Below are positions 17,644-26,922 of a stretch of DNA of 64,000 nt, in pieces (position 1 is the stretch's first letter; every line of letters starts with the position of its first letter). The position numbers and the translations under genes were made by a program. The DNA comes from Psychroflexus torquis ATCC 700755. GTDB lineage: Bacteria; Bacteroidota; Bacteroidia; Flavobacteriales; Flavobacteriaceae. The stretch lies in assembly GCF_000153485.2 (NCBI RefSeq), contig NC_018721.1, positions 4,030,001 to 4,094,000 of the forward strand, given 5' to 3'. The notes below the pieces were generated by a model. It was not told where the DNA came from. It saw only the letters and a program-made list of their open reading frames with translations, and made no database searches.

Positions 17644-17719
17644 GAGAAGTTTTTTACCCGGAATTACCTGATAAACATAATCAGTTTGACTTGCTATATG
17701 TAGTTGGTGGGATGGATAC

Positions 17720-17727
17720 ATTTTAGA
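17720..17727. repeat. IS66 target-site duplication, right
   Basis: attttaga, identical to 15359-15366. Together with that copy it defines the insertion point in the minus-strand gene. Confidence 0.9.
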
Positions 17728-18281
17728 AGTGTATAATCTCCTTTAATAACACTATCGAAATTATCAGATATAGCCGTTATTAGTACCTTTTTTGAAAAAT
17801 TATTACTAGCCTTATTTATTGTGCAAGTCTCATCGAAAAAAGTATTACCATTAAAGCCACATATCAAAAAATTATCATAGTCCTCAATAGTAGAATTTGA
17901 AAAATATAAATCAAGTCTTAGGTCCATTGATTTGAATGGACTTAATAGATAGAAGTTGTTAATATTACCAAAATCATCAAGAAAAATATTAGTCATCATT
18001 TTCTTTATTGATAAATCATCGTTGCAGCATTGACATAGTAAAATAAAAAGATTAGAAATTGCTTTTTCTTTTTTTGATTTTATAGTTGGAAGGTTTTTAA
18101 TTTGACCAATTAGAATTTTAATGTTAGATATAAAACTTTCTAGTTCATCTTTAATTTGAGGTAAAATATTTATTGAAATTTGCGAATTGTAGTCAAGTGA
18201 TTCTGAAAACAAATCAATAGATTCATTAATAGTGTTTATGTTTGGATTTCCAAGTATAGATTTAATTTTTATAGATTTGAG

Positions 18282-19682
18282 GATTTCAACAAACGTAAGA
18301 CAATAGTTGAAGTATTTCCTGTTCTATTTGGTGCGGTAGACGAAACTTATTATGATTTAACTAGAAGGGCAAAAGAACTGCAAACAAAGATTAAAGCTGA
18401 AAGAAAAATTATAGAGGTATTAAATAAGAGAAAAGAGGATGAAGAAACTAAATTAAGAGAAATAATTCAATTGTATTATACAATGCTTGGAATGACATTA
18501 CAAGGAGATTTGACTCTATCTGAGTTAAAAAGAATAGGTAAAAATCTTCCTTTTCCGCCAATTATTATTGATGGTCAAACAAAACTATATAAAGAACTTA
18601 CGAAATTTGAAAAAGAAATAAATGAAAAATATTATGAACGTTCTAAGATTGAAAAAGCAATATCAAGTATACAAGATACAAATGATGAAAGTATAGATTA
18701 TAAAGAAGAGCTAATAAAAATTCACTCAATACAAAAAGATGACATTAAAGAGCATTCTATGATAGAATGCCCATTATGCAATAATACTGTTAGTGAAATA
18801 AGTGATAATTTAAACAGACTCGATGATTCTAAAAATAAACTTTTAGAAGAACTTGAAAAACTTGGAGCCTATTCTAAAGATAACACTGAAATTGTCACAT
18901 CGTTTAGATTGAGAAAGAAAAAAATAAACAATGAAATTAGTAAAATATCAAGAAATATAACATAGTTTACTTAGCAAAGTGAAGAAATTAAAGAAGGACT
19001 AAATAAAAGAGAGAAACTTATCTTTCAACGCGGTGTAATCCAAACAACAATCGAAAATTTTCTAGCAAGTAATCGAATAAAAATTGAAAATAGAGATTTA
19101 AAAGAATTAAAACAAAACTTAAGAGATATAAAGGCAAAACTAGCCAAATTTGATATTGAAGATTTTTATAAAGATTCAGAGGCTATTTTAAAATCTAACA
19201 TGGATAGAATTGCGAATAAGCTAGATTTTGAAAAGGAATTAAAACCAATAGATTTCAATTTTAATTTAAAAGATTTCTCTTTCTATCATGAAAACAATGG
19301 TAAAATAAGACTGGATGAAATGGGAATTGGCGCGAATTGGCTTGCATGCCATTTGTCTATTTTCCTTTCTTTTTTAGATTTAAGTTGCTCAAATAGCAAA
19401 TCAGTAATTCCAAATTTTTTATTTTTTGACTAACCAAGTTAAGTATATTTCCCAAAAACAGCAAATAAAGCTGAACTAGATGGGGAAGATGAAGAAGAGT
19501 ATGATGAAAATATAGAACAGGTTAAGAATTTATTTAAAGTAATAAATGAAGAAATTGATTTGATAGAAAAGAATACAAAAATAAGACCTCAAATTATTGT
19601 ATTAGAGCATGCTAATGATGATTCTTTTAAAGAATACATACTTAAAGACTGGGATAAACGCAAAAATGAAGGGTTAATTTAA
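18282..19682 (+). pseudogene. DUF3732-type ATPase (ABC-three-component defence system), 5'-truncated with four nonsense codons
   Basis: One continuous frame from about 18282 to the stop at 19680-19682, interrupted by TAG at 18963 and 18972 and TAA at 19431 and 19440, with no frameshift. The translation starts mid-protein (VEVFPVLFGAVDETYYDLTR). It then runs through a long coiled coil with a zinc-knuckle-like ECPLCNNTV and reaches GIGANWLACHL. The Walker B/signature region reads FLFFD-stop-PS-stop-VYFP where family members have DQPSQVYFP. All four stops fall where Gln is expected or plausible. DUF3732 proteins are SMC/RecN-like ATPases of ABC-3C antiviral loci. The Walker A N-terminus is missing. 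Confidence 0.8.
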
Positions 19683-19694
19683 TTGGAAAAAAAC

Positions 19695-19979
19695 ATGGAA
19701 GAATTTACTTTAGAAGATTTAAGAGGCATATGGCTAGGCGAGGAGTTTAATCTAATTGTCGGATGCTTTGATGATGGTAATTATGGTAATTTAGTTAATA
19801 AAGTAGAAGAGAGAATAGTAGAGACTAGACATTTAAATCTTGATTCTATTTCTGCTCAGGGAACAAGAATATTAAATTTTGGTGATGAATTTTCAATTGA
19901 AATATGGCAATGGAATAAGCCTGATATTATTATTAGAATTGACAATAGCAACTATAATTTAACATATAGAGGTTATTAA
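19695..19979 (+). CDS. Small hypothetical protein after the DUF3732 gene
   Basis: 94 residues from ATG 19695; an alternative TTG lies at 19683. It begins 12 bp after the DUF3732 stop and in the same reading frame, so it was probably cotranscribed with it. It is acidic, with an EEFTLEDLRGIWLGEEFNLI opening and no recognisable motif. It might be an ABC-3C accessory protein, but nothing in the sequence proves that. Confidence 0.5.
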   Translation: MEEFTLEDLRGIWLGEEFNLIVGCFDDGNYGNLVNKVEERIVETRHLNLDSISAQGTRILNFGDEFSIEIWQWNKPDIIIRIDNSNYNLTYRGY

Positions 19980-20019
19980 TATACTGTAAAAAAGAATTTG
20001 AATGTTTAGCTCGGCCTCA

Positions 20020-20345
20020 TAAATTTTGTCAAAACAAGCTTTCTACAATTGCTCCAGACAAGTAGGAGAGAGGGAAGTCCATATTTTCGACTATACGAAT
20101 CCTATTATCCTGAGGAAGGTTGCATTAGGATACTGATATTTTATATAACGCCATTATAACTATCAAAGAAGCTGATCTCATAAAATACCAAATGTCAATA
20201 TATTGTTTTATACTGTTTTGCATCTCCTATCTTCAGCTAGGAACGAGTCGAAGGCTTAATTTGCTTTGGTTAAAAGCAGGACAGTGCCTTATGGGACAGA
20301 ATAAAAAAGGGCATGACTTTCTTTTTAAAAGATACGCCATGTTTA
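20020..20345 (+). repeat. Dispersed intergenic repeat A, copy 3
   Basis: Shares agctgatctcataaaatacc and the following tttatactgttttgcat block with the other copies, then aggaacgagtcgaaggctt as in copy 2. The kernel cgccattataacta before it resembles the first unit of the 59-bp array at 21.2 kb, which may be related. No coding content. Confidence 0.5.
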
Positions 20346-21190
20346 ACCCATAAGTTCAACACACTTATTATTTAGGACTTTAATAGAATTATTATAATTA
20401 AACATACTAATAGGTCTGTAATTTAGTAATTGTTCTATTTCTTTTATTCTCCTGACTGTGGCTTCTCTAAGGTCTGTTTTCTTGGAAAAAAGCCTCCTTA
20501 TAAAAATCTTCGTATTCTTTGACTAACGAAAGTTTTTTCAATGTTCCATTGAACCAAATGGTTTCTAAAAGTTTCTTTTACCTTAATTTTTTAATGAAAT
20601 CCGGGTAGTGTGTGGTAGACTTATTATCAAATAATAAGTCTAGTGTGGTTTTTCTCAAAATGGGTTAGTTTTTTATAAAATACGGGGTAACAAACTTTCT
20701 TCTAACTTTATTTTTTTGCAAAATGAGACGATCGTTGGTCAATGACCCTTTCTAAAAAAAAACGTCCTTTGAATTTGCAGGAGCATTACATGAATCAAAA
20801 ATTATTCTCACCATCTTTTTTATCGCTTAATAGAGTTAAGTCAGCCGGCATATTACCGGAGTTTGAAATTTCTAACATTTTTTCGTGTGCGAAGCAAATC
20901 ATAGACCTCTCCTAACTCTCTTTTACCCTTTTGATTTTTTGGCCAACTTAATTTCATTTTTTTGTCTTTAAGATTAATAGTTGATACAAATTTAATTGAG
21001 TAGGGGGTAGGTTTAAAATTTCTGCAATACTGCAATGATCATTTTAGAAGATGAAAAAATGAATAAATCGATATAGATAGGTTAATTCAAGAAGTATCTT
21101 ATGTCCTTATTTAAATTCACCTAAAAAATAAGCTCTCTAAATTTTCAAACTTAGAAGGATTTAATTTTGGTATGATTTATTTGTAGAATC
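20346..21190. other. Intergenic region, possible decayed transposase remnant
   Basis: 845 bp without an intact gene. On the minus strand about 20346-20600 reads, with stops, as FNGTLKKLSLVKEYEDFY and later NYRPISMFNYNN. This has the feel of a decayed transposase or integrase tail, but I cannot assign a family. The remainder is AT-rich with no feature recognised. Confidence 0.25.
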
Positions 21191-21194
21191 AATG

Positions 21195-22138
21195 CTTTTA
21201 ACGCCATTATAGCTAGGCTTATCAGAAAAACTGATACCAGCTAATAGACCTACATTTAAAGGTCAGTGCATTTAGTATTATAAGAAAAACTGATACCACA
21301 TTTTAGGCCTATATTTCAACCTAATTATGGCTACATTTATAAGAAAAATTGATACCATCTAATAGACTCATATTTTAAGGTCATTACTACTGTACTTATA
21401 AGAAAAACTAATATTGAATTATACACTTATGTTCCAATGTTATTATGGCTAAATAATACTCATAACAGGCTATATGTGAATATTTTAACATCACCATGAC
21501 TAGTCGCATAAGAAAAGCTGATACTAGCTAATTCGCTCTTATTTTGAAGTCATTATGACCAATAATATAAGAAAAAATGATATTGAATTACAGACTTACA
21601 TCCTAAGATCACTTTGGCTAATAAAAATTCGTAATAACCTGTATACAAACATTTTAATACTATCACGACTAGTATCATAAGAAAAGCTGATACTAGCTAG
21701 TGTGCTCTTGTTTTAAGTTCATAGTGTCTCGTATTATAAGAAAAACTAATACCATTAAATCACCTATATTTTGAGGTAATTATGAGTGTATTTATAAGAA
21801 AAACTGATACAAGATTATATGTCTACGATTTGAACATATTTTGACTAAGACTATAAGAAAAAATGATATTGAATTATACGCTTATATTCTAATGTCATTA
21901 TGGCCAAGAAAGACTCATAACCGCTTACATACCTATGTTTTAATACCATTATAACTAGGCTTATAAGAAAAACTGATACCCGGTTTTGCGCCTATATTTT
22001 AATGTTTTTATGACTATGCTTATAATAAAAACTGATACCAGTTAATGCGCTTATATTTCAAGGCCATTATGACTAGTATTATAAGAAAAATTGATGCTAG
22101 CTTGTGCACTTATATTTCATAAGAAAACAGATCAATTC
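21195..22138 (+). repeat. Degenerate tandem array, 59-bp unit with conserved hairpin kernel
   Basis: Fourteen kernels of the form tataagaaaaactgatac occur at 21223, 21282, 21341, 21400, 21510, 21569, 21679, 21738, 21796, 21855, 21965, 22024, 22083 and 22121. The spacing is 59 bp (58 once) or 110 bp. The 110-bp spacings (after 21400, 21569 and 21855) are a normal unit plus a 51-bp unit whose kernel is replaced by about 9 bases, so about 17 units exist in total. The kernel is an imperfect stem TATaAG-aaaaa-CTgATA, perfect in unit 1 (tatcag). Units diverge strongly otherwise. Stops occur in all frames and 59 is not a multiple of 3, so the array is non-coding. Confidence 0.85.
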
Positions 22139-22239
22139 TTATTTATTCCTGATTTTTGAAATAGTGTAGTAGAATTTCCGACGTTCTGCACTGTCTATAT
22201 TTACCCTCTTTTTTAATTTTAATATAGCAACTGATTCAA

Positions 22240-22719
22240 TTGTCTAGACCTCATCTTTTTTTTCTAGACAATTTCGCTTTTGTGGATACCAGATATAAAC
22301 TGCCCTTTGATTTTGAAATGATTAAAGGGATTCGGTGTTATGATGTAAAAGATATAGGAGCATTTAAACTAGTAAGTTGTGCAAGTCGCCCAACGAAAAA
22401 GGATATTTATGATTTAGATTATATTATTCAATCTGAAAATTTAATAGATTTATATAGTTTATTGAAATCTAAAAAAGAAAAGTTTGACAAAAATATAGAT
22501 AGGAATATTTTTGATTTAGATAACGATCCAGACCCAATTGATGATCCACATTTATTATTGCTTTTTGATAAAAGAATGGCTACAAAACAAAAAATGAGAC
22601 ATTCACACGATAATATTTTAAATATTGAAGGCAGTAAAACTTGGCATGAAGCAAGTATACAGTGGAGAATGAAAGTTAGGCGTTTGTATCAATCATTAGA
22701 TGTAAAATACCCACTGTAA
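22240..22719 (+). pseudogene. AbiEii-type nucleotidyltransferase toxin, C-terminal remnant
   Basis: A 159-codon open frame starting at TTG without a plausible N-terminus. The segment DFEMIKGIRCYDVKDIGAFK followed by LVSCASRPTKKDIYDLDYII matches the C-terminal part of AbiEii-family toxins; compare GIRLINDLDIGALKLLAASD at 10602-11192. The catalytic GG-x-S and DxD half is absent. The break lies within about 100 bp of the end of the 59-bp array, suggesting that a rearrangement there removed the 5' half. No antitoxin gene remains. Confidence 0.6.
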
Positions 22720-23126
22720 TGAGGCTTCATAACTTTTTACAAAACGATCCAGAGCTTGCCGAAGGAGAGGAGAGGAGTGAGATTATCTTGAAATATTTTT
22801 TGTAATATTTACTTAATTCACTCATAATTAGTCATTAAACTCTCCATTTTAAGATGTGATAAAGTCACTGTTACTTATTCTTTTATCCATGTACTTCTCC
22901 TTTTCGTCTTGAATACTATTTTTTACATAATAGTACGATGCTCCATGCCCTAGTTATAATTTCAGAAAATTTAAACCTCATTATTATAAAGCAACATCCA
23001 TTTTGGCATGTGAATTGGTAATGCTTTTTAAGATTTAATAACCTAAAATAAAACGGATGTTCCTCTAGCATGTCTGCGTCATCATTAAGGAGCTCTCCGT
23101 TAAATAAAAAAATAACCATAAAAAAA
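22720..23126. other. Intergenic region before the lipoprotein gene
   Basis: 407 bp. It holds one degenerate copy of the core of the 23.8-kb array (gatccagagcttgccgaagg at about 22746). The rest is AT-rich; no gene is seen. Confidence 0.35.
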
Positions 23127-23705
23127 ATGAAGACTTACAAGATCACAAAACTATTTTTTAGCCTATGTTTCCTTTTAGCATTGGCAAGCTGCGAATCTGA
23201 CGATGATTTACAAGCGATAAGAGCTACAGATTTTACTAAAGCTGAATTGATGAAACTTCATGGAGGATCTGATAAATCGTGGAAATTAACAGAAATAATT
23301 ATCCCTGAAAAATTCAGAGATGATCCAGCTTTTATGAATACGACTTGTGTTGCAGACGATATATATACCTTTTCAGTTCCTACTTCAGAACTATACGAAA
23401 GTACCATAGAGGTTAATATTGATTTAGGAGATGTTCGTTGTTTTGAAACCTACAGTGATGCAGAAAGTTTTGAAGGTAAATTATTATATGACCCCTATAC
23501 ACTGAATGGAGTAGAGGTGTTCAAGACTACTTTTTTCTTAGATGAATGTAGAATCACCAATAATGTTCCCGTGGGGACAACAACATGGTGTTTTGAAGAT
23601 AATTACCCTTTGGTTGAGCTCACTGACGATAGAATGGTTTTTTCAAATGCTATATTTATAGGAGAACAGACTTTTGGTTTTGTATTTGAAAAAATAAATG
23701 AATAG
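23127..23705 (+). CDS. Lipoprotein of unknown function
   Basis: 192 residues from ATG 23127; the in-frame upstream start at 23070 would place 19 residues before the signal peptide. The signal ends LLALASC, followed by ESDDD, a flavobacterial surface-export-like acidic start. KLHGGSDKSWKLTEIIIPE resembles the start of small lipocalin-like lipoproteins with a conserved SW-K-L motif. Four Cys residues in the second half may form disulfides. It is isolated between two repeat regions, with no operon partner. Confidence 0.65.
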   Translation: MKTYKITKLFFSLCFLLALASCESDDDLQAIRATDFTKAELMKLHGGSDKSWKLTEIIIPEKFRDDPAFMNTTCVADDIYTFSVPTSELYESTIEVNIDLGDVRCFETYSDAESFEGKLLYDPYTLNGVEVFKTTFFLDECRITNNVPVGTTTWCFEDNYPLVELTDDRMVFSNAIFIGEQTFGFVFEKINE

Positions 23706-23799
23706 AACTCTTAAAAAGACCATTGCTAAAAACGTCTTCTACCATGTTAATTGAATACGCTTTGTATGTGCTTGTTTTAAGCTGAGCGCAGTTGAGATG

Positions 23800-24300
23800 A
23801 TATAGGGGTGAAGTGGTATGTGTGTGAAATAGGATTAAAAAGTATAATGAAACGCGCTTTTTAGAAACGATCCAGAGTTTGCAAAAGGCTAGGAGCAAAG
23901 CGGCATGTGTGTGAAATGGAAATAAAGAGTATAATGAAACGCGCTTTTTAGAAACAATTCAGAGTTTGCCAAAGGCTAGGAGTGTAGTGGTAAGTATGTG
24001 AAATGGAAATGATCCAGAGTTTGCCAAAGGCTAGGAGCGAAGTGGCATGTGTGTGAAATACGAAGTGATATAGAAAGTCGCTTTTTAGAAATGATCTAGA
24101 GTTTGCCAAAGGCTAGGAGCGAAGTGGTATGTTATGGAAACGACCCAAAGCCTGCCAAAGGCTAGGAGTGTAGTGACATGTGTGTGAAATGGAAACGATC
24201 CAGAGTTTGCCAAAGGCTAGGAGCGAAGTGGTATGTTATGGAAACGATCCAAAGCCTGCAAAAGGGCAGGAGTGTAGTGACATGTGTGTGGAATACGAAA
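23800..24300 (+). repeat. Tandem array with units of about 50 and 85 bp
   Basis: Seven copies of a core gccaaaggctaggagcgaag start at about 23881, 23968, 24023, 24105, 24154, 24209 and 24259 (spacings 87, 55, 82, 49, 55, 50), with a partial copy near 23805. Each is followed by a tgtgtgtgaaat-type tail. Longer units carry an extra block of about 32 bp containing cgctttttagaaa. gcc-aaa-ggc forms a short stem. Copies are much better conserved than in the 59-bp array, so this one is younger. Non-coding. Confidence 0.8.
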
Positions 24301-25021
24301 TGATATAGAAAGTGATATAGAAAGTCGCCTTGATTGGATTCTTTTAAAAATGTCCTTAGGAAAGGGAGGTTACTTTTAAACTGGAAAAAAACTATTTATT
24401 GTGCAATTAGGAAACTGCATATCGTAGACAAGAGGGTATGAGAGCTCGTTCCTGTCGAAGTATTTGCAGCAATTCTTTCCAATAGTTAATAGAACTAAGG
24501 GTAAGCCATTAGGAGCTAAAAAATTGAAGACTTGATTGGTTTTTATAAAGATTTTTATTTTTTACGGAGATTTTTTAAAACTATCAATGGCGTATCGAAT
24601 ACTATTAAATCTGTGGTGACAGGATTTAATAAATTTAAATAAAGCACAAATCAACCGGCGTTTTAAAAAAAAATTTCAATCCATTAAAACTTCGTGAACA
24701 ATTTCGCCCGAGGCCATTTTATACAGGACAAAGCTTTGGTAAAAAATACAGTCCATCTAGCATATCAACGTCCTTATGATCCCTTACTCAAAAGGACTTT
24801 TTTCTCTGTTGATTCGTTAAAAACGCATCTTTATCTACTGGATTTAAATTGTCCTTTCCACTGGTATGTCTGCTCTTCTTACATTTGGAGCTTTACTTGT
24901 CTCTCCGAGTCTAACAGTGCCTCATATTAAATTTTACCTGCCTTTACCTGACAAGACTCTATCTTAAAAAAAAAAAACCACTGAAAAGAATCATCAGCCT
25001 TATCTTACACTTCTAATAAAA
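24301..25021. other. Intergenic region
   Basis: 721 bp between the array and the YceI-like gene. Short open frames exist, but none has coding character. A long A-run lies at about 24967-24978. I see no gene, hairpin terminator or known repeat here. Confidence 0.4.
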
Positions 25022-25534
25022 CTACTCTTTAATAAATTGGAGATCAATAATTAATTTGATAGTATCACTTACAACGATATTGCCTGCTTCTATTAGTGCA
25101 TTCCAAGTAAGATTAAACTCTTTTCTACTGATAGCCCCTTTGACTTTAAAGCTTGCTTTGGTTTGCCCAGTAAGGTCTGTTGCGACATCGCCAAAATCTA
25201 CATCTAAAGAAATCTCCTTAGTGATGTCTCTTATCGTTAAATTTCCAATTAGCACATTGCCGTCAAATGATTTAGAGGTAAAGACTAATTCAGGATAAGC
25301 TTCTACATTAAAAAAATTGTCTGCCTTTAAATGGCTATCTCTTTTGCTGTTTTTTGTAGTGATAGAATTTGTTTGTGCTGTAAAATTAATTTGTGAATGA
25401 TTAAAGTTTTCAGTTTCAGATACACTGGTTGCCTTAAAATCTTCAAAATGACCTGTTACTGCTGAAATCATCATATACTTTGCTTTAAAGCCAATTTCAG
25501 AATGCGTTTGGTCAATGTTCCATTTTGTTTTCAT
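25022..25534 (-). CDS. YceI-family protein
   Basis: 170 residues from ATG 25534 (MKTKWNIDQTHSEIGFKAKY); the upstream start at 25573 adds 13 residues that are not conserved in type. The YceI lipocalin-like fold is evident: the W-x-ID-x-xHS opening, then RDSHLKADNFFNVEAYPELV followed by FTSK, then LTIRDITKEISLDVDF. YceI proteins bind isoprenoid-like lipids. The absence of a signal peptide suggests a cytoplasmic form, as in many Bacteroidota. Monocistronic. Confidence 0.9.
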   Translation of the reverse strand: MKTKWNIDQTHSEIGFKAKYMMISAVTGHFEDFKATSVSETENFNHSQINFTAQTNSITTKNSKRDSHLKADNFFNVEAYPELVFTSKSFDGNVLIGNLTIRDITKEISLDVDFGDVATDLTGQTKASFKVKGAISRKEFNLTWNALIEAGNIVVSDTIKLIIDLQFIKE

Positions 25535-25924
25535 TTTATGTATTATTTTAAAGTTAGTGTTTGATTTATGCATTTCGATAGCCGAAATTATTTAAATCTT
25601 AGTTCATTTTGTTCTGTTTTATGCTTTACCTGTTTAATAATTTCTTTTTGTTTAACCATCAATTGATTTAGGAGATGAGTTCTACATCTGTAATTTCAAA
25701 AGAGGATAAAAAGTGAATAATTTATTTTGAAGAGAAATCTGTAGCACTTCAAATTGAAACGGGCTCACATTCGCTAAAGACGCGTATTGTAACGTATGGT
25801 TTAGATGTTATTAGTCAATCTAGTTTTTATAAAAATTTAATGGACAACACTCAAACCATTGCTCAGGTGGGTTGAAGTTAAGTCTCCAAGATGGTTCACT
25901 AATCACAACAAGTAAGGCTTTAAA
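25535..25924. other. Intergenic region with a small decayed coding fragment
   Basis: On the plus strand about 25729-25875 reads EEKSVALQIETGSHSLKTRI followed by VTYGLDVISQSSFYKN with no start codon, then a stop. It looks like a protein fragment but I cannot name the family. The rest has no feature. Confidence 0.3.
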
Positions 25925-26180
25925 ATTATTTGATATACAAGATTATGACTAATAGAACTGAAAATGCTCTATCCACTTGTTTTATAAAATGCAAATATCT
26001 TGTCCTATAATGTTCTGCGTGGAGTTTATCCTGAGCGCAGTCGAAGGGTCACTTTGCTTTGGTAAAAGCGAAAGTTCAATACACCTTTTCCTTTATTTTT
26101 TCTTGACTAATGTTTCTTCTGAGATGTTAATGGAACACTTCTTATGCGAAGACGCAGTAGGGAAGCGTAATGTGTGTGGA
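25925..26180 (+). repeat. Dispersed intergenic repeat A, copy 4
   Basis: Shares the cctataatgttctgcgtgga block and downstream tcctgagcgcagtcgaaggg, then T-rich ttttcctttattttttcttg and tgtgtgtggaatggtaag. The upstream ctgatctcataaaa block is poorly kept. It fills the gap to the end of the Crp/Fnr gene. Confidence 0.45.
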
Positions 26181-26237
26181 ATGGTAAGCTAGTTAGAAAA
26201 TGTAAGTAATTTACTCAAAATTTAATTTTACCAATCG

Positions 26238-26807
26238 TCAAGAGTATTTCCTAATTCTACTGAGTGTTTCACGAGTAATTCCTAAAAACTTGGCGAGTTC
26301 TTTTTGAGGAAGGTCTTGAATGAAATAAGGCATGTTCTTTTGTAGATAACTATATTTTTCTTTAGCAGTTAATGCCTGTAAAAAAAATACACGTTCTTCG
26401 GATTGTATTAAATATATTTCTAACATCTCCCGAACAAATGTTTCTACTTCGTGATACATTTCAACTAACTGATAACATTTATCTCGAGGTACCTTTAAAT
26501 AGGTGCAATCGGCTATCACTTTAATCCCTTCGTTTGTAGGTGTACGTTCTACGAAACTACGAAAAGCTGTGACTAAGTCCCCTGCAAAATTAAACCAGAT
26601 AATATGTTCAGTACCATCTTCCTTATCTCTAAACTGTTTTGTAATGCCCGATTGTAAAATATACAAATACTTACAGGTCGAGTTTGAAGGTTCTAAAATC
26701 TCACCTTTACTGGCAAAGCCTTGTTTGAATGCCTCATTAAAATCTTGGTATGCTTGACTATTTTTTAATTTTAAAGCTTCCAACTTTTGGTTTAAGACAT
26801 CTTGCAT
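26238..26807 (-). CDS. Crp/Fnr-family transcriptional regulator
   Basis: 189 residues from ATG 26807; a start at 26834 is also possible. The N-terminal cyclic-nucleotide-binding-type beta-roll (CKYLYILQSGITKQFRDKED) is followed by a long dimer helix and a C-terminal HTH (LPQKELAKFLGITRETLSRI). There are no clustered cysteines at the N-terminus, so it is not an iron-sulfur Fnr. It is divergent from the efflux operon at 26923, and a TTGAC-N4-GTCAc site lies between the two, so it probably controls that operon. Confidence 0.9.
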   Translation of the reverse strand: MQDVLNQKLEALKLKNSQAYQDFNEAFKQGFASKGEILEPSNSTCKYLYILQSGITKQFRDKEDGTEHIIWFNFAGDLVTAFRSFVERTPTNEGIKVIADCTYLKVPRDKCYQLVEMYHEVETFVREMLEIYLIQSEERVFFLQALTAKEKYSYLQKNMPYFIQDLPQKELAKFLGITRETLSRIRKYS

Positions 26808-26859
26808 AAGTACTTTCCTTATAAAGATAAGCAAAGTATCTAGATCTCAAAGTACGTAA

Positions 26860-26903
26860 TTGACAAATGTCACACATATCCATAATGCCTCGCTATAGAT
26901 TTG
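26860..26903 (+). promoter_or_regulatory. Crp/Fnr-type site and -7 box of the efflux operon
   Basis: ttgac-aaat-gtcac (26860-26873) has the N4-spaced half-sites of Crp/Fnr operators. A -7 box TAGATTTG lies at 26896-26903. No TTG is present 19 bp upstream of it; instead the operator sits about 33 bp upstream of the -7 box, near -40 from the expected start. That is the usual place for an activator replacing the upstream promoter element. Confidence 0.55.
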
Positions 26904-26922
26904 TACAGAAAATAAATCAATT

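Larger units (their letters stand above)
15367..17719 (+). mobile_element. IS66-family insertion sequence
   Basis: A 2353-bp complete element with 24-bp terminal inverted repeats starting gtatcca and carrying two mismatches. It is flanked by the 8-bp duplication attttaga. It carries tnpA, tnpB and tnpC in the usual order. Its base composition is visibly richer in G+C than the surroundings, suggesting arrival from another host. All three genes are intact, so it may be active. Confidence 0.95.
15105..18280 (-). pseudogene. Gene of unknown function split by the IS66 element
   Basis: The two halves are 17728-18280 (N-terminal) and 15105-15366 (C-terminal). Removing the IS and one copy of the 8-bp duplication joins them in frame: the N-terminal part reads GDYTLLK and continues directly as SLNQEENYFEKIMFEN. 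The restored product is about 245 residues or more, helical and low in complexity, and I do not recognise it. The N-terminus is uncertain: the first start is TTG 18212, although the frame stays open to about 18330. This probably means the 5' end was lost where it meets the DUF3732 remnant. The C-terminal stop (15105-15107) appears original. Confidence 0.75.

Noticed and set aside
18963..19442. Alternative genetic code (TAA/TAG read as Gln)
   Set aside because: All other genes in the window use TAA and TAG as normal stops, and the gene has also lost its 5' end, so it is a pseudogene.
21195..22138. CRISPR array
   Set aside because: Repeats are diverged along the whole unit with no constant repeat and unique spacer; there are no cas genes in the window.
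21195..22138. Integron cassette array (attC sites)
   Set aside because: No attC core sites, no integrase gene and no ORF between units.
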